Assembly (NCBI RefSeq): GCF_000813005.1 | Contig: NZ_JSYP01000015.1 | Coordinates: 1-64,000 of the forward strand | Direction: 5' to 3' | Source: Flavobacterium sp. KMS | GTDB lineage: Bacteria > Bacteroidota > Bacteroidia > Flavobacteriales > Flavobacteriaceae | Length of the DNA stretch: 64,000 nt | In this document: piece by piece, positions 18,167 through 27,699 of the stretch | How positions within the stretch are numbered: position 1 is the first letter of the stretch | Layout: each line of letters begins with the position of its first letter | Program-made: the position numbers and the translations under genes | Notes under the pieces: generated by a model | The model's database searches: none | What the model was told of the DNA's origin: nothing | The model's input: the letters and a program-made list of their open reading frames with translations, nothing else

Positions 18167-19738
18167 TTATTTCTTTTTATAACCTGTATTTATGCCTGAA
18201 CTAAAGGAACTTCTTAGATCTGCTTCTACTTTTTCCCAAAATTGAGTATGACTTAAACCGTGGGATACAGTTGCAAAATAAGGAACTCCACCTGGTCTAA
18301 TCGCCATATCTATTTTTTTATCTTTATCTGAAACAAGATTCGCATGATAAAGAGTTACTAGCTTTTGATAGTTTAGTATATTTTTTCTTAAAATCTTGAT
18401 TTGAGCATCTAAGTCACCTGTTACGGCATATTCTGCATAATCTAAATAGCTATTAAACGTTGTAAGGGTTGCTGGTACTAAAAACTGGCTGAACAAACGC
18501 ATTAATAGTTCTTCTAAATTATTTCTTTTTAAAGCACCTTCAACTCCTGTAGCAAAACCCTCAAATTGAGCCTTTTTCCCTCTACTGTGATAGGAATCAT
18601 TAGTCGTAATATTTCTATCAACAACAGTTAAACTTCCTGCTTGTTTTTTTGGTGACCAAGATGTATCATCAATACTATCAGTCAAACCATGACTTTCTGC
18701 AAATACTTTTGCTAATAATTTTAAGATATAACTATCTTTTACACCCGTTTTTATATCAAACAAGATATTTAATACAGCTACCCCTTGGGTAAGATTCAAA
18801 TTGCTAACTAACTTACTTTTTCCATATCCACTATTTATGCTACTAAAGTTTACGTGTACATCATAAGTCCATTTTAAAAGGCTTTTAAGCAAAACAACAA
18901 ACTCATCTCTTTCTTTATCTAAAGTGACTTTAGCAACGTTTATACTTTTAATATATTTAATGAATTGATTTGTCAAAATATTAACTCCAAGAAATACTTT
19001 TGCCATTTCTCTCCAAATAATAATTGCCTCTTCCTCATTCATTCTAAAATCGACAACATTATCTTGTAATGCTTTTTTATCTACACTTGCCAATACTTCC
19101 ATCCCTCTTTTAAAACTGTCAGAATGAAAATCTTTAAGAAAAACTTCTAGATTTATCAATGTAAAATCTGCCACAAAACGTTGGGTAATATCATACTCAT
19201 TATGAACATTAATGATTTTACACTCCTTGTGTACTTTAGCGTGATTTAACTGATGCTTTTTTTGAAAAAAAGGTGTAGATAAATAAGTAATACTTTTTAT
19301 TTTCCAAAATTTAGGAAATCTTTTATCAGTAGCAATCAAATTTGTAAATTGATTAATCACATTACCGCCATGAGAGTGACCAATTAAGTGTAAGTGGACT
19401 TCTTTATTCTTGTATTTAGGATAAACTCTAACAAATAAATCTAACAAACGATCTGCAGCAATAGTTCTTTCCTCTGTGTTATTATCCCCAGACCAACTTA
19501 AAAATGTATCTTCAATATGTAAATCATGAAACTGAAATTTCAATTCTTTTAACTTTCCCCAAAAATTTTCGTTACTAGCACGCCAATAATCCTTATTGGC
19601 TTCGTGTTTTAATCCTTTGGTATTTATAGGGTCAGTAGTACCCGGTACAAACATAACAATATCAGTTATTTTACCATCGGATTTCACTACTACTTCTGGT
19701 TTTTTAAACCTCGGTTCTCCAAGTATTACATTCCCCAT
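18167..19738 (-). CDS. lipase-like alpha/beta hydrolase, candidate T6SS effector
   Basis: 523 residues. An alpha/beta-hydrolase core is visible: first strand MFVPGT at about 28-34 (oxyanion region), nucleophile elbow GHSHGG at 120-125 with Ser122, and a likely His later in the protein. After residue 300 there is a helical C-terminal extension without known domain, ending GYKKK. There is no signal peptide, as expected for T6SS cargo. It lies one base from a VgrG-tail-like gene and 190 bp from vgrG, and directly upstream of a small membrane protein. Related T6SS lipases (Tle families) cleave membrane phospholipids; I cannot assign a specific Tle family. Confidence 0.68.
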   Translation of the reverse strand: MGNVILGEPRFKKPEVVVKSDGKITDIVMFVPGTTDPINTKGLKHEANKDYWRASNENFWGKLKELKFQFHDLHIEDTFLSWSGDNNTEERTIAADRLLDLFVRVYPKYKNKEVHLHLIGHSHGGNVINQFTNLIATDKRFPKFWKIKSITYLSTPFFQKKHQLNHAKVHKECKIINVHNEYDITQRFVADFTLINLEVFLKDFHSDSFKRGMEVLASVDKKALQDNVVDFRMNEEEAIIIWREMAKVFLGVNILTNQFIKYIKSINVAKVTLDKERDEFVVLLKSLLKWTYDVHVNFSSINSGYGKSKLVSNLNLTQGVAVLNILFDIKTGVKDSYILKLLAKVFAESHGLTDSIDDTSWSPKKQAGSLTVVDRNITTNDSYHSRGKKAQFEGFATGVEGALKRNNLEELLMRLFSQFLVPATLTTFNSYLDYAEYAVTGDLDAQIKILRKNILNYQKLVTLYHANLVSDKDKKIDMAIRPGGVPYFATVSHGLSHTQFWEKVEADLRSSFSSGINTGYKKK

Positions 19739-19739
19739 A

Positions 19740-19910
19740 CTATTGTTTATTACCTTTTAGTTGTACCTTTTTGTTCGAAATCAATGTAAGATTTTTATCG
19801 GTTGCAACGATTTCAACTTTCTCAGCTGTTTCAATAAACTTCTGCGAAATGCCATAATACTTGTTGTCAACTGTAGTATAAAAATTTTTAGCGGTTTTAG
19901 TAATTGCCAT
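19740..19910 (-). CDS. 56-residue VgrG-tail-like small protein
   Basis: An ATG at 19910 opens a 56-codon frame: start MAITKTAKNFYTTVDNKYYG, end SNKKVQLKGNKQ, then TAG. It starts 18 bp after the vgrG stop and ends 1 bp before the lipase start, filling the gap exactly. The pattern (TAEKVEIVATDKNLTLISNK) resembles the gp5-like beta-helix end of VgrG proteins. It may be an adaptor or tip extension that joins VgrG to the lipase; that is inference. Confidence 0.65.
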   Translation of the reverse strand: MAITKTAKNFYTTVDNKYYGISQKFIETAEKVEIVATDKNLTLISNKKVQLKGNKQ

Positions 19911-19928
19911 AAATAATTTCTTAGATAA

Positions 19929-21737
19929 TTAAAACATATTCGATTTCTCTGCACTATTTACATCTACCGTTTTGGCACTGCTTTCTAAAAGCATACTTTC
20001 TTTGGTACTAAAAATGGTAACTTCTTCAGCATGCTGAGTCGATTCTAGAGAACTTCTTATATGTGTTTTTTCTATTATCTCTGTTTTATTATTTGCATTC
20101 TCAGTAAAATCTCCCGCAGCAGTTTGATTGATATCTTTTGCCGCAATTTGTATGATATCTTTGTCCGCAGAATTTTCTATGTTTTCACCTGCTGTAATAG
20201 TTACATTTTTACCTGCCGAAATAGCAAAATCCTCTCCAGCATTAAGTGTAAAGTTCTTAGGAGCATTTGCACTTATATTTCCTTTCCCATCCATTTCCCA
20301 AGTATTCCCACTAGGATCTTCAATTAAAACACTGCCTTCGGCATCATTAAAAACCATTTTAATTCCTGAGCGGGTATGGATAGCTTTTAAATCATTTTGA
20401 GCCGATCCGTAACCAGATGCCTCTTTACCATTGTATTGTGTTCCTAATATATATGGATTCTGTGCATTAGCCCCTTCAAAACCGACCAATACTTCTTCTC
20501 CTATTTCTGGGATAAAATAAAATCCTTTACCTACACCTGAGTGGGGCTGTATCATACGTATCCATTCGCTTGTGGTAGTACCACCTGCCCAATAAAACTC
20601 AACTTTAACTCGTCCTAATGCTTCAGGATCATTATTGTCTTTTACTTTAGCTGGTTGCGTCTCTGCTTTGGCAAAAACATGCACATCAGTATAATCCGGA
20701 GCACCTACATCCGAAGGAATTGCTTTGAACTCACATGAATAATTTCCATGTACTTCAGAATGGTGTATTGCTTCTGTAACAATAAGTTCATGCTCTACAG
20801 TTTGGTTTACTATTGTAAATACCTGTCCTATTCCTAAAGGCAAGTAAGATATCCCGCTATAATAAACACTATTGGCATCGTTTCCTGCGGTTTGCAATTG
20901 AACCATTTCGTCTATTTCTTCTTTGTTTTGAGCATTGGTTGTATAAGCACCAGTACTTAGATCACCTTGAGTGACGGTTCCTTGATTAAATCCTACAATT
21001 GAGGAGAAACTATCTTTACTACCTGTACTTGTTTTTAAAGCCGAATTTCGAATATTGTTTGCATTTTTATAGTCATATGCAGCCAACGAAATTTTGTGTG
21101 CTGTCATATTAGTCTGTATCTTAAAGCTATGCAATGAAGCTCCGTTGATAAGTTTTATTTTACTAGTTTTAGTTTGTCCGAACTGCATACGCATACCATC
21201 AAAATAAAACCATTGTCCATAACGTGTTGCCAATCTTTTCAGAAATTCAAAACTGGTTTCATTATACTGTGCCATATATTTAAATTCCTTAAGATACGTA
21301 GACCTTATAGAATCTCGTTGGTAAAACTCTCCTGGTCCTTCACCTAAAATTCCCAGTACAATATCGTCCATTCCTCTTTCTAAATACGTTCTGGATTTTT
21401 TCATATCGTCCAGAACAATAGTATGGCTTATTCCTGTTACATGCAAACCAACTGGGCTACCATGAAGATCTACAGAAGAGAGTTCTGTAATTATTCCTTT
21501 ACTCATAAGTCTAATTCCAGTAAGACTTTTAAAAGTAAAAATAACTTCATCTCCTAAATAACTCCTTAAAGCTTTTGCCTGATCGGCTGGTTTAATAATT
21601 GCTTTACCTGTATATTGCCAGATAAATGAAAAATGATGATGATCGGCCATTTTTTGGGATAGCTTTAAATCATAATAAACAATGTTTTGAGAAAAACTTC
21701 CTATAGTAATATGTACTTGTTCTGAGAAATGTGCCAT
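19929..21737 (-). CDS. vgrG: T6SS spike protein VgrG
   Basis: 602 residues with the VgrG plan: gp27-like N-terminal region (1-350), an OB-fold gp5 segment containing GRVKVEFYWAGG and EWIRMIQPHSGVGKGFYFIP (about 375-420), EEVLVGFEGANAQNPYILGT (about 422-441), then a gp5-like beta-helix with repeats of the type AGENIENSADKDI (500-560). No extra C-terminal enzyme domain. It forms the trimeric tip of the contractile T6SS needle and carries cargo. Located 37 bp downstream of tssD; sheath and baseplate genes are not in this window, so this is a payload or auxiliary cluster. Confidence 0.92.
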   Translation of the reverse strand: MAHFSEQVHITIGSFSQNIVYYDLKLSQKMADHHHFSFIWQYTGKAIIKPADQAKALRSYLGDEVIFTFKSLTGIRLMSKGIITELSSVDLHGSPVGLHVTGISHTIVLDDMKKSRTYLERGMDDIVLGILGEGPGEFYQRDSIRSTYLKEFKYMAQYNETSFEFLKRLATRYGQWFYFDGMRMQFGQTKTSKIKLINGASLHSFKIQTNMTAHKISLAAYDYKNANNIRNSALKTSTGSKDSFSSIVGFNQGTVTQGDLSTGAYTTNAQNKEEIDEMVQLQTAGNDANSVYYSGISYLPLGIGQVFTIVNQTVEHELIVTEAIHHSEVHGNYSCEFKAIPSDVGAPDYTDVHVFAKAETQPAKVKDNNDPEALGRVKVEFYWAGGTTTSEWIRMIQPHSGVGKGFYFIPEIGEEVLVGFEGANAQNPYILGTQYNGKEASGYGSAQNDLKAIHTRSGIKMVFNDAEGSVLIEDPSGNTWEMDGKGNISANAPKNFTLNAGEDFAISAGKNVTITAGENIENSADKDIIQIAAKDINQTAAGDFTENANNKTEIIEKTHIRSSLESTQHAEEVTIFSTKESMLLESSAKTVDVNSAEKSNMF

Positions 21738-21774
21738 AATAATATGTACTTATTTTTAATAAATTTTTTAAAAT

Positions 21775-22170
21775 TTAATCTAAAGCAATCCAGTTGTTTG
21801 AGAATTTAGCATCTCCAAAAGTCAATTCTTTAGCTACTAATTCCATAGTTATTTTCATTGGTACTTCGGTAGTACTTGTAAATTGCTCTTCGTAATTGAT
21901 ACAGAAAGCCTTAACAAACTTAAGTTCTTTCATTTTGCTCAGTGCATCTCTTCTGTAAAAAACAATTTTTCCATCCTTAGTCAAATCACTATTTAACATC
22001 CATGACAAAAAATTAGTATTTTGGTTGGCTTCAATAATCATTTTTACCACACCGCCCTTGGCAGCCCCAGTTGGTTTACTTGTGGTATCAATTTCTTGTT
22101 TAAAATTAATATTAAATTCAAGAACATTATATTCTTCCCCATCGATTTGTAATTTGGATAAAAAACTCAT
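21775..22170 (-). CDS. tssD: T6SS inner-tube protein TssD (Hcp-like)
   Basis: 131 residues, start MSFLSKLQIDGEEYNVLEFN. It has the Bacteroidetes-type TssD pattern: a VLEFNINFKQEID segment, a GGVVKMIIEA strand, and C-terminal MKITMELVAKEL. Hcp rings stack to form the tube propelled by the sheath and can carry small effectors. It directly precedes vgrG, the usual order in Bacteroidetes T6SS subtype iii clusters. Confidence 0.88.
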   Translation of the reverse strand: MSFLSKLQIDGEEYNVLEFNINFKQEIDTTSKPTGAAKGGVVKMIIEANQNTNFLSWMLNSDLTKDGKIVFYRRDALSKMKELKFVKAFCINYEEQFTSTTEVPMKITMELVAKELTFGDAKFSNNWIALD

Positions 22171-22340
22171 TTGTCTTTTTTTTTAGGATTATTTATTGTT
22201 AAAACTTTATTCGGAATATTAAATATATAAAATTAATCTCTCAAAACTATACTATCTAATAGCTTCATACAATACCCACTTTTAGTGATATTTACTTAAA
22301 AATGAACTTACAAACTTTAATTTTAAATAAGTGAATCTTA

Positions 22341-23294
22341 TTACCTTATAACCTCTAATGGTCCTCCAGCTTTGGGACGGTACAAGTACATTATGTAAGT
22401 TTGAACATTCCCTTCAGCATCTTCGCGTATTAAATTTGAAAAATTAAAATAGTATTTATCAGTTCTTACTAAAGCAACCATTTTTCCATTTCCATAAAAT
22501 CGCATGGCGTAATCCTCAAATACAAAAGGCTTAACATCATTTACATCTTTTATCCATTCTTCTATTAGCATTTGAGAATCTTCAGGCTTATTTCTGTATC
22601 CCATTTTATCTAATTCTAATTGCCTATTGTAATATTTTCCAGCAATAGCATTTACATCCTTGGCATCATAATATCCTATTATTTCTTTGTAGAAGTTCTC
22701 TACTTCTTTCAACAGTTTATCTTTATCTTCTTTAGTTAAATCTACACCGTTTTTCCATCCTTGTATATCATTTTCATAAGGTAGTACTGGAACATCAAAT
22801 TCTAAATGTACTTCATAATAAGGCAATTTTCCTTTTTGCTTGGGTAGTTCATATCTTAGAGCTTCTTTAAAATCTTTTACTTTTTCTTTTCCGTATTCTC
22901 CATAATTAATACTAAGCTTCAATGCTATATTTTCCATGTCAATCTCCTTTGCCATAATAAAATTATCATCTTTTAAAGGAGTCATTCGGATTGTTAGTTT
23001 TTGTTTTCCAGAATGTAGTAACGCTTCATTAATTGGCATAGAACCTGTGAAATTCTTTGAATTATAATTTTTTATCAATTGTTCATCATTTACCAAAGCT
23101 TCGAAAGTAAAATTGGAAACCTTTTCAATATGCAGGGTATAACTAGGCTTATAATTGTACTCTTTTACTTCTTTGTAAATATTTGCTACTTTTTTTATGT
23201 TTTCCTGATTCATTATGTCTTCTTTTTTTATTTCTTTTTGTGCACAACCTGTAATGCTGCAATTAATTAATAATAGAACAATTATTTTTTTCAT
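22341..23294 (-). CDS. lipoprotein coupled to the 960-residue T6SS protein; candidate immunity protein
   Basis: 317 residues with a lipoprotein signal (LLLINCSITGCAQK; acylated Cys at about residue 17). The N-terminal half is a beta-rich domain (about 30-175); the C-terminal half (about 195-317) resembles an NTF2-like fold in pattern (FYKEIIGYYDAKD; FEDYAMRFYGNGKMVALVRT), a weak call. Its ATG overlaps the stop codon of the upstream gene by four bases (ATGA), so the two are translationally coupled. A periplasm-facing lipoprotein behind a T6SS cargo gene fits an immunity protein, but no family is known to me. Confidence 0.6.
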   Translation of the reverse strand: MKKIIVLLLINCSITGCAQKEIKKEDIMNQENIKKVANIYKEVKEYNYKPSYTLHIEKVSNFTFEALVNDEQLIKNYNSKNFTGSMPINEALLHSGKQKLTIRMTPLKDDNFIMAKEIDMENIALKLSINYGEYGKEKVKDFKEALRYELPKQKGKLPYYEVHLEFDVPVLPYENDIQGWKNGVDLTKEDKDKLLKEVENFYKEIIGYYDAKDVNAIAGKYYNRQLELDKMGYRNKPEDSQMLIEEWIKDVNDVKPFVFEDYAMRFYGNGKMVALVRTDKYYFNFSNLIREDAEGNVQTYIMYLYRPKAGGPLEVIR

Positions 23295-26173
23295 GATATT
23301 AAATATATTTTATCTGTTTCAAATTTGTAATTCAAAAAGGTAACCTCTCCTTCTATAGATCCTCCTATTTCAAATAAAGGTTTACTATTCTTTAAATTTA
23401 CACTATCCCCTTTTTTAAACTGGGCTATACCCGTTGCCGAAAACGAAAGCTTAATTCCTTCAAATTCTAATTCTTTCTTGGCGAAAAACCCTTTATTATC
23501 AATTCCGTAAAAATCAGTTACGCCAATTCCTGCTTCAGCTCCAGCTCCAAATCCTAATTGCAAAATAGCTTCGTATCCAAGTGTTTTATATGTATTCGCA
23601 ATATTTATTTTAAATTCCAGAGCTGTTTTAATACTGGTTTTCCCCTTAGCATTAATTTCTTTAAAACCTGCCAGCCTATTATATTGAAAATCTACAGTAG
23701 TGTCTATTTGTCCTGATACTGAAAACTCACAAGTTATAGCGCTTGAATCGTCTGCTAATATGTATAATAAGGCATCAATAGCTTTTAATACTGCATAAGC
23801 AATAGGATGTCTTCTGCATAAAAGTTCTAAAATATCCCATTTTATGGAGACTCCTAAAAGAGGACCAGCTTTTAGCATTAAATCTATACCCAATCCTTGT
23901 CTTCCTGCTAATGCTGGATATTTTTTGGCGTCAATTTGCTCATAATACCAAGAACCTGCAAATGATAATTTAGGATATAATATTTCATATTCTACAGTTT
24001 TTCTTTTGAGCTTATCCATCAAGCCATCAATACTTTTTTCTTGCGTTGGAGTATATCCTTTCTGATCATAATCCCCTTCTATAATACCTATGGCTTTTCC
24101 AGCTAATAAAATTACTGGTCTTAACTGTTCGTAAATTTGCTTTACGAAATTTTCAGTTAATTCATTTTTTATGTCCCCACCATAATGTTCTTCTTCTAAA
24201 GACACAGTCATTCTTTTCATAATCTCAAGCAACTGCTTAAAACTTGTTCCTTTGTCTACTGGTGCGACTTCTGTTGTTTTAGGTTTTAGATCATATTTTT
24301 GAGTAAAGTACTTTTCAGCATTATCTAAGGTTTCTTTCCGTCTTAAATTAGCCTCATTAATTTTTTTGCCTCTCTCGGTTGTATCGTTTTCATTAGCTCT
24401 AAAATTAGCCTCATCCTTTTCTTTAGCATTATCTTCAAAGGTTTTTAATGGCGCAAAATCCCCTCCTTTTCTATTTAGTTTTTCAATATCTTCCTTCTTT
24501 ACATTAAAGCCAAATTTTAATGTCCATTTAATGTCGGGATAGATTGCAATATTTATATTTTGCTGAAAAGCACAACTTTTTGCGACTGCAGTAAGAGTAT
24601 TTATCTTATCTGCGCTTAAATTGGGCAGCCAGAAATACTTCATTGCTTTATAAAAAGTTGTTAGGGCATTAGCGTCCTGTGGGATATCGTAATTATAAAA
24701 CGCATCAAACTCAATTTGTTTCTGCCTAACGGTTACAATTCCTTTTTCTGAAGCAACACTTTCTTTTTGTGTTGTCTTCGCACCCATCGTCGAAGTTTTA
24801 TTACTCGATTCGGTTTTTACTAATTCTTTTTCTTCTTTTTTTACCTTATGCTCTGCTTTAGAGCTTGGATCGATTTTTAATTCATAATCTTTTGGAATAG
24901 TTAGTATGATTATTTCCTGAGTATTATGTTTTGGTTTTCTTTCGCATTCTAAGGTTTGAAAATCAAAGTCTAAAAGGTATGTTTCTTTCTTCCCTGTAAC
25001 TATTTCTATTCCAAGATCTTTTATTGCTCTTTGTTCATCTTTTGACGAATCAAAAAGGATTGTAGATCCTGCTTTGTCTTGCTTTTTTAATTCAATTTTA
25101 TCGTATCTACATGGGCTGAAACTAGCAATATTAGTTTCTACTTTCCCAACAAGAACAGGATTATTGGTAGGTTCTGTAACAGTCTCATGTTTTTCTCCCT
25201 TTATTTCTACTTCTAAAAAGCAATTTTCAGGTATTTTTAAAAATTTCCCTGTTTCTTTTGATTTTACTGTAGGGAAAATTTTCAAGGAACTTCCTGCTTT
25301 AGCCATCCATTTTGCATCAATTAAAACAGGAATTCTAACTTTCTGAACATGTGATTCTGTTTTACCTTTTACTTTTATACCTCCAGAAATTCCGGTTTTA
25401 TTTACCTCATTTTCAAGTAATTTATGTACTAACACTTCGCATCCAAAGTTATCCTTATTAGAAATTGGCAGTAAATCATTAGGATCTGCAGTGTCTTTAT
25501 CCCATAATCCAACTTCTAAATCTTGTCCATACATATGAGTTGTATAAATGTTTAAAAGAATTTTAGAGCCAAATTTCACCTTTCCTGTAATGGGTTTACA
25601 ATCAAGATCTGTCCATGCGATACGTACAATTTGAGGGATACCAGTAGCACGAACATACAACCCGTGTGGTGTTTTTCCAGTAGCGGGATCATTTTTAGTA
25701 AAAACTTCAAGCCAGGCAAAGCCACCACCAACCAGAATCTCCGGAAAAGAAATGTCATTTTTATAATCTTTGGGTATCCCAATAGTAAAGTCGTTGTTAT
25801 GTGCTATTGTTTTACCTTTCATTCCGTTACCTACAACTTCCCAAGACCAGCTTATAGTTTTAAGCTCTTCAAGAATTTTTTCGTTAAAGGCTTTCTTATC
25901 TTCAACGTATTGTTTTTCTTTCTCTACTACTTTTTCATGTTCCGCAACGTATCTCTTCCTGTCATCAATGTCAGGCATTTTCAAAACTTCTTCTTGAGTT
26001 AATTTTTTAAAAGCACCTGGTTTTTTTGGAGCGTTTTCATGAAGCCCAGCTGTAGGTATAATTTCAACGACAAACACTCCTGCCTTAGACAAGGTTAAGC
26101 ACCCCATCGCTTTATCAAATTTTTGATCTTTAGTAAGAGGTAATACTGGAACAAGATGTAGATTTTTACTCAT
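23291..26173 (-). CDS. 960-residue T6SS-associated protein, candidate effector
   Basis: No signal peptide. N-terminal about 130 residues charged with a coiled-coil stretch (70-110); about 135-460 look like several beta-rich (Ig-like) modules; 585-650 is a highly charged helical segment; and the last about 180 residues are glycine-rich alternating strands (LQLGFGAGAEAGIGVTDFYG), as in barrel- or pore-forming regions. It lies 11 bp downstream of a PAAR-like gene and overlaps a lipoprotein gene by 4 bp. Position and size suggest a PAAR-delivered toxin, or a structural or carrier protein. The pore idea rests only on strand pattern. Confidence 0.55.
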   Translation of the reverse strand: MSKNLHLVPVLPLTKDQKFDKAMGCLTLSKAGVFVVEIIPTAGLHENAPKKPGAFKKLTQEEVLKMPDIDDRKRYVAEHEKVVEKEKQYVEDKKAFNEKILEELKTISWSWEVVGNGMKGKTIAHNNDFTIGIPKDYKNDISFPEILVGGGFAWLEVFTKNDPATGKTPHGLYVRATGIPQIVRIAWTDLDCKPITGKVKFGSKILLNIYTTHMYGQDLEVGLWDKDTADPNDLLPISNKDNFGCEVLVHKLLENEVNKTGISGGIKVKGKTESHVQKVRIPVLIDAKWMAKAGSSLKIFPTVKSKETGKFLKIPENCFLEVEIKGEKHETVTEPTNNPVLVGKVETNIASFSPCRYDKIELKKQDKAGSTILFDSSKDEQRAIKDLGIEIVTGKKETYLLDFDFQTLECERKPKHNTQEIIILTIPKDYELKIDPSSKAEHKVKKEEKELVKTESSNKTSTMGAKTTQKESVASEKGIVTVRQKQIEFDAFYNYDIPQDANALTTFYKAMKYFWLPNLSADKINTLTAVAKSCAFQQNINIAIYPDIKWTLKFGFNVKKEDIEKLNRKGGDFAPLKTFEDNAKEKDEANFRANENDTTERGKKINEANLRRKETLDNAEKYFTQKYDLKPKTTEVAPVDKGTSFKQLLEIMKRMTVSLEEEHYGGDIKNELTENFVKQIYEQLRPVILLAGKAIGIIEGDYDQKGYTPTQEKSIDGLMDKLKRKTVEYEILYPKLSFAGSWYYEQIDAKKYPALAGRQGLGIDLMLKAGPLLGVSIKWDILELLCRRHPIAYAVLKAIDALLYILADDSSAITCEFSVSGQIDTTVDFQYNRLAGFKEINAKGKTSIKTALEFKINIANTYKTLGYEAILQLGFGAGAEAGIGVTDFYGIDNKGFFAKKELEFEGIKLSFSATGIAQFKKGDSVNLKNSKPLFEIGGSIEGEVTFLNYKFETDKIYLIS

Positions 26174-26184
26174 AATTTACTCTT

Positions 26185-26673
26185 TTAAGCTTTATTTTCA
26201 ATCATTAAAACGGCATTATCTAAATCTTCAAAGTCCACTGCAGGGAAAATTTCATTTAACACCTCGGGTTTACTATTCTCTACATTTTGTTTAGTCACTT
26301 CAGCAGTTTGACCATGATCTGTTATAGTAATACAATCGGGGGCTCCCATTGGGCATGTCCCTTTACTGTCTTCTAGTAATAGTTTTCCTTGATTAGATAA
26401 AACTATTTTTTCATAAATACCACTCCATTTGGTAATTTGGGCTAGGCACGGTAAGTAATCACTTCCTGCAGGTTGCTTCTTACACTTACCAAAGGTGTTT
26501 TTCTTAAGTGTTTGCCCTATATCTTTATCACTGGCAATTAGCTTTTTCGATCCGTCTTTGTCATTCGCATAATGTTTTGTATGCGTTTTAACCATTAATT
26601 TATCAGTTTTAGGCTCTACACTAAATTTACATTGGCAAGTAGCGCCTTGTACTACAATATGTTTTTCACTCAT
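26185..26673 (-). CDS. PAAR-like DUF4280 protein
   Basis: 162 residues. It begins EKHIVVQGATCQCKFS and has the cysteine pattern of DUF4280 proteins: CQC at about 13-15, GKCKKQP near 93, PCLAQITKW near 105-113 and CPMGAPDCITITDHGQ near 136-151. DUF4280 proteins are PAAR-like spike tips of Bacteroidetes T6SS and other contractile systems, sharpening VgrG and carrying cargo. It lies immediately upstream of the 960-residue candidate effector (11-bp gap), which is therefore its probable cargo. Confidence 0.85.
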   Translation of the reverse strand: MSEKHIVVQGATCQCKFSVEPKTDKLMVKTHTKHYANDKDGSKKLIASDKDIGQTLKKNTFGKCKKQPAGSDYLPCLAQITKWSGIYEKIVLSNQGKLLLEDSKGTCPMGAPDCITITDHGQTAEVTKQNVENSKPEVLNEIFPAVDFEDLDNAVLMIENKA

Positions 26674-26715
26674 AATAAATAGTGTTATTTTCTTTAATTC
26701 TTAATCTGCTTTATT

Positions 26716-27699
26716 TTAAAATAATTTAAATATGCTCCAAAAACTATTCTTTTCTTTAACCGGCTCATTTTCTTCTTGCCAATATGATGCACGCTTCTGC
26801 TTAGATTTCGAATCAGGTCTGAAAGAACTATTTTCAGGTAAATGATAAATTTCTATTTGGGTTGTTTTCTGTATTTTTTCTGTAATTTTTGTTTTGTAAG
26901 TTCCTATTATAGAAAATATACTTTTATCTTCTCCATATAATTTATATTGCACTTCCATATCAGAATTTAAAGGCTCTACTTTAATACCAGCCATATCCGA
27001 TTTTGGATATTCACATCGATTCAAAACTTCATTTATTGTCCTCTTGTCTGCAGATTTTCCTTTAATATTAATGTAAATCTTATCTGTTACAGAGTAGTAT
27101 TCTTCAATCATTTGTTGCACATCATACTTTATGATTTGGTTCCCAAAAACAGGTGATTCCCAAACAGAATTATGTGCTTGATCTAAATCATATTCAATAT
27201 ATAGTGGTTTGAAGTAAAGATGGAAAAACCACATTTTAGAGATTGATTCTGTTAGTAGCTTCTTATTAACTAAAACAGACTCAATTTTTAGAAGTATTTC
27301 AGAAATTATATTTCCTTGATAATATTGTGACAACCTTTCTTTTATAGGAAGCCATCTATCTTTAATAGCATTATGATTTATGATATCTAAAATATCGCCT
27401 TCTTCGCTAACTTTTACCCGAATCGGAAAAATCGCTTGTGAACAGTTATCTGCTATTTGTTCTATTTTCAAATCAGGGGCTAGATTATCTATATAAACTT
27501 GTTCTCTATTTATATCAAAAGAGAAATTACTACTATTATAACTTTGAATACATACTATGTCTACTTTATAATGGACGGTGCTAATTAAATTGTCATCCTC
27601 AAAATTTTGTAGCGTAAAGCCATAAACTCTATTTTCATCAAAAGGATTAAATTGTATTGTATTATCATTTTCTAACAATACTTTTTTTAAGTCTGACAT
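26716..27699 (-). CDS. unknown protein, first gene of the T6SS payload unit
   Basis: 327 residues, soluble, no signal peptide, acidic, with alternating strands and helices. The C-terminus (from about 290) is charged and probably disordered (RPDSKSKQKRASYWQEENEP). No family recognised. It is the first gene of the minus-strand run and lies 42 bp before the PAAR-like gene. By analogy with other T6SS loci it could be a chaperone or loading adaptor for the PAAR/960-residue cargo; there is no motif to prove it. Confidence 0.55.
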   Translation of the reverse strand: MSDLKKVLLENDNTIQFNPFDENRVYGFTLQNFEDDNLISTVHYKVDIVCIQSYNSSNFSFDINREQVYIDNLAPDLKIEQIADNCSQAIFPIRVKVSEEGDILDIINHNAIKDRWLPIKERLSQYYQGNIISEILLKIESVLVNKKLLTESISKMWFFHLYFKPLYIEYDLDQAHNSVWESPVFGNQIIKYDVQQMIEEYYSVTDKIYINIKGKSADKRTINEVLNRCEYPKSDMAGIKVEPLNSDMEVQYKLYGEDKSIFSIIGTYKTKITEKIQKTTQIEIYHLPENSSFRPDSKSKQKRASYWQEENEPVKEKNSFWSIFKLF

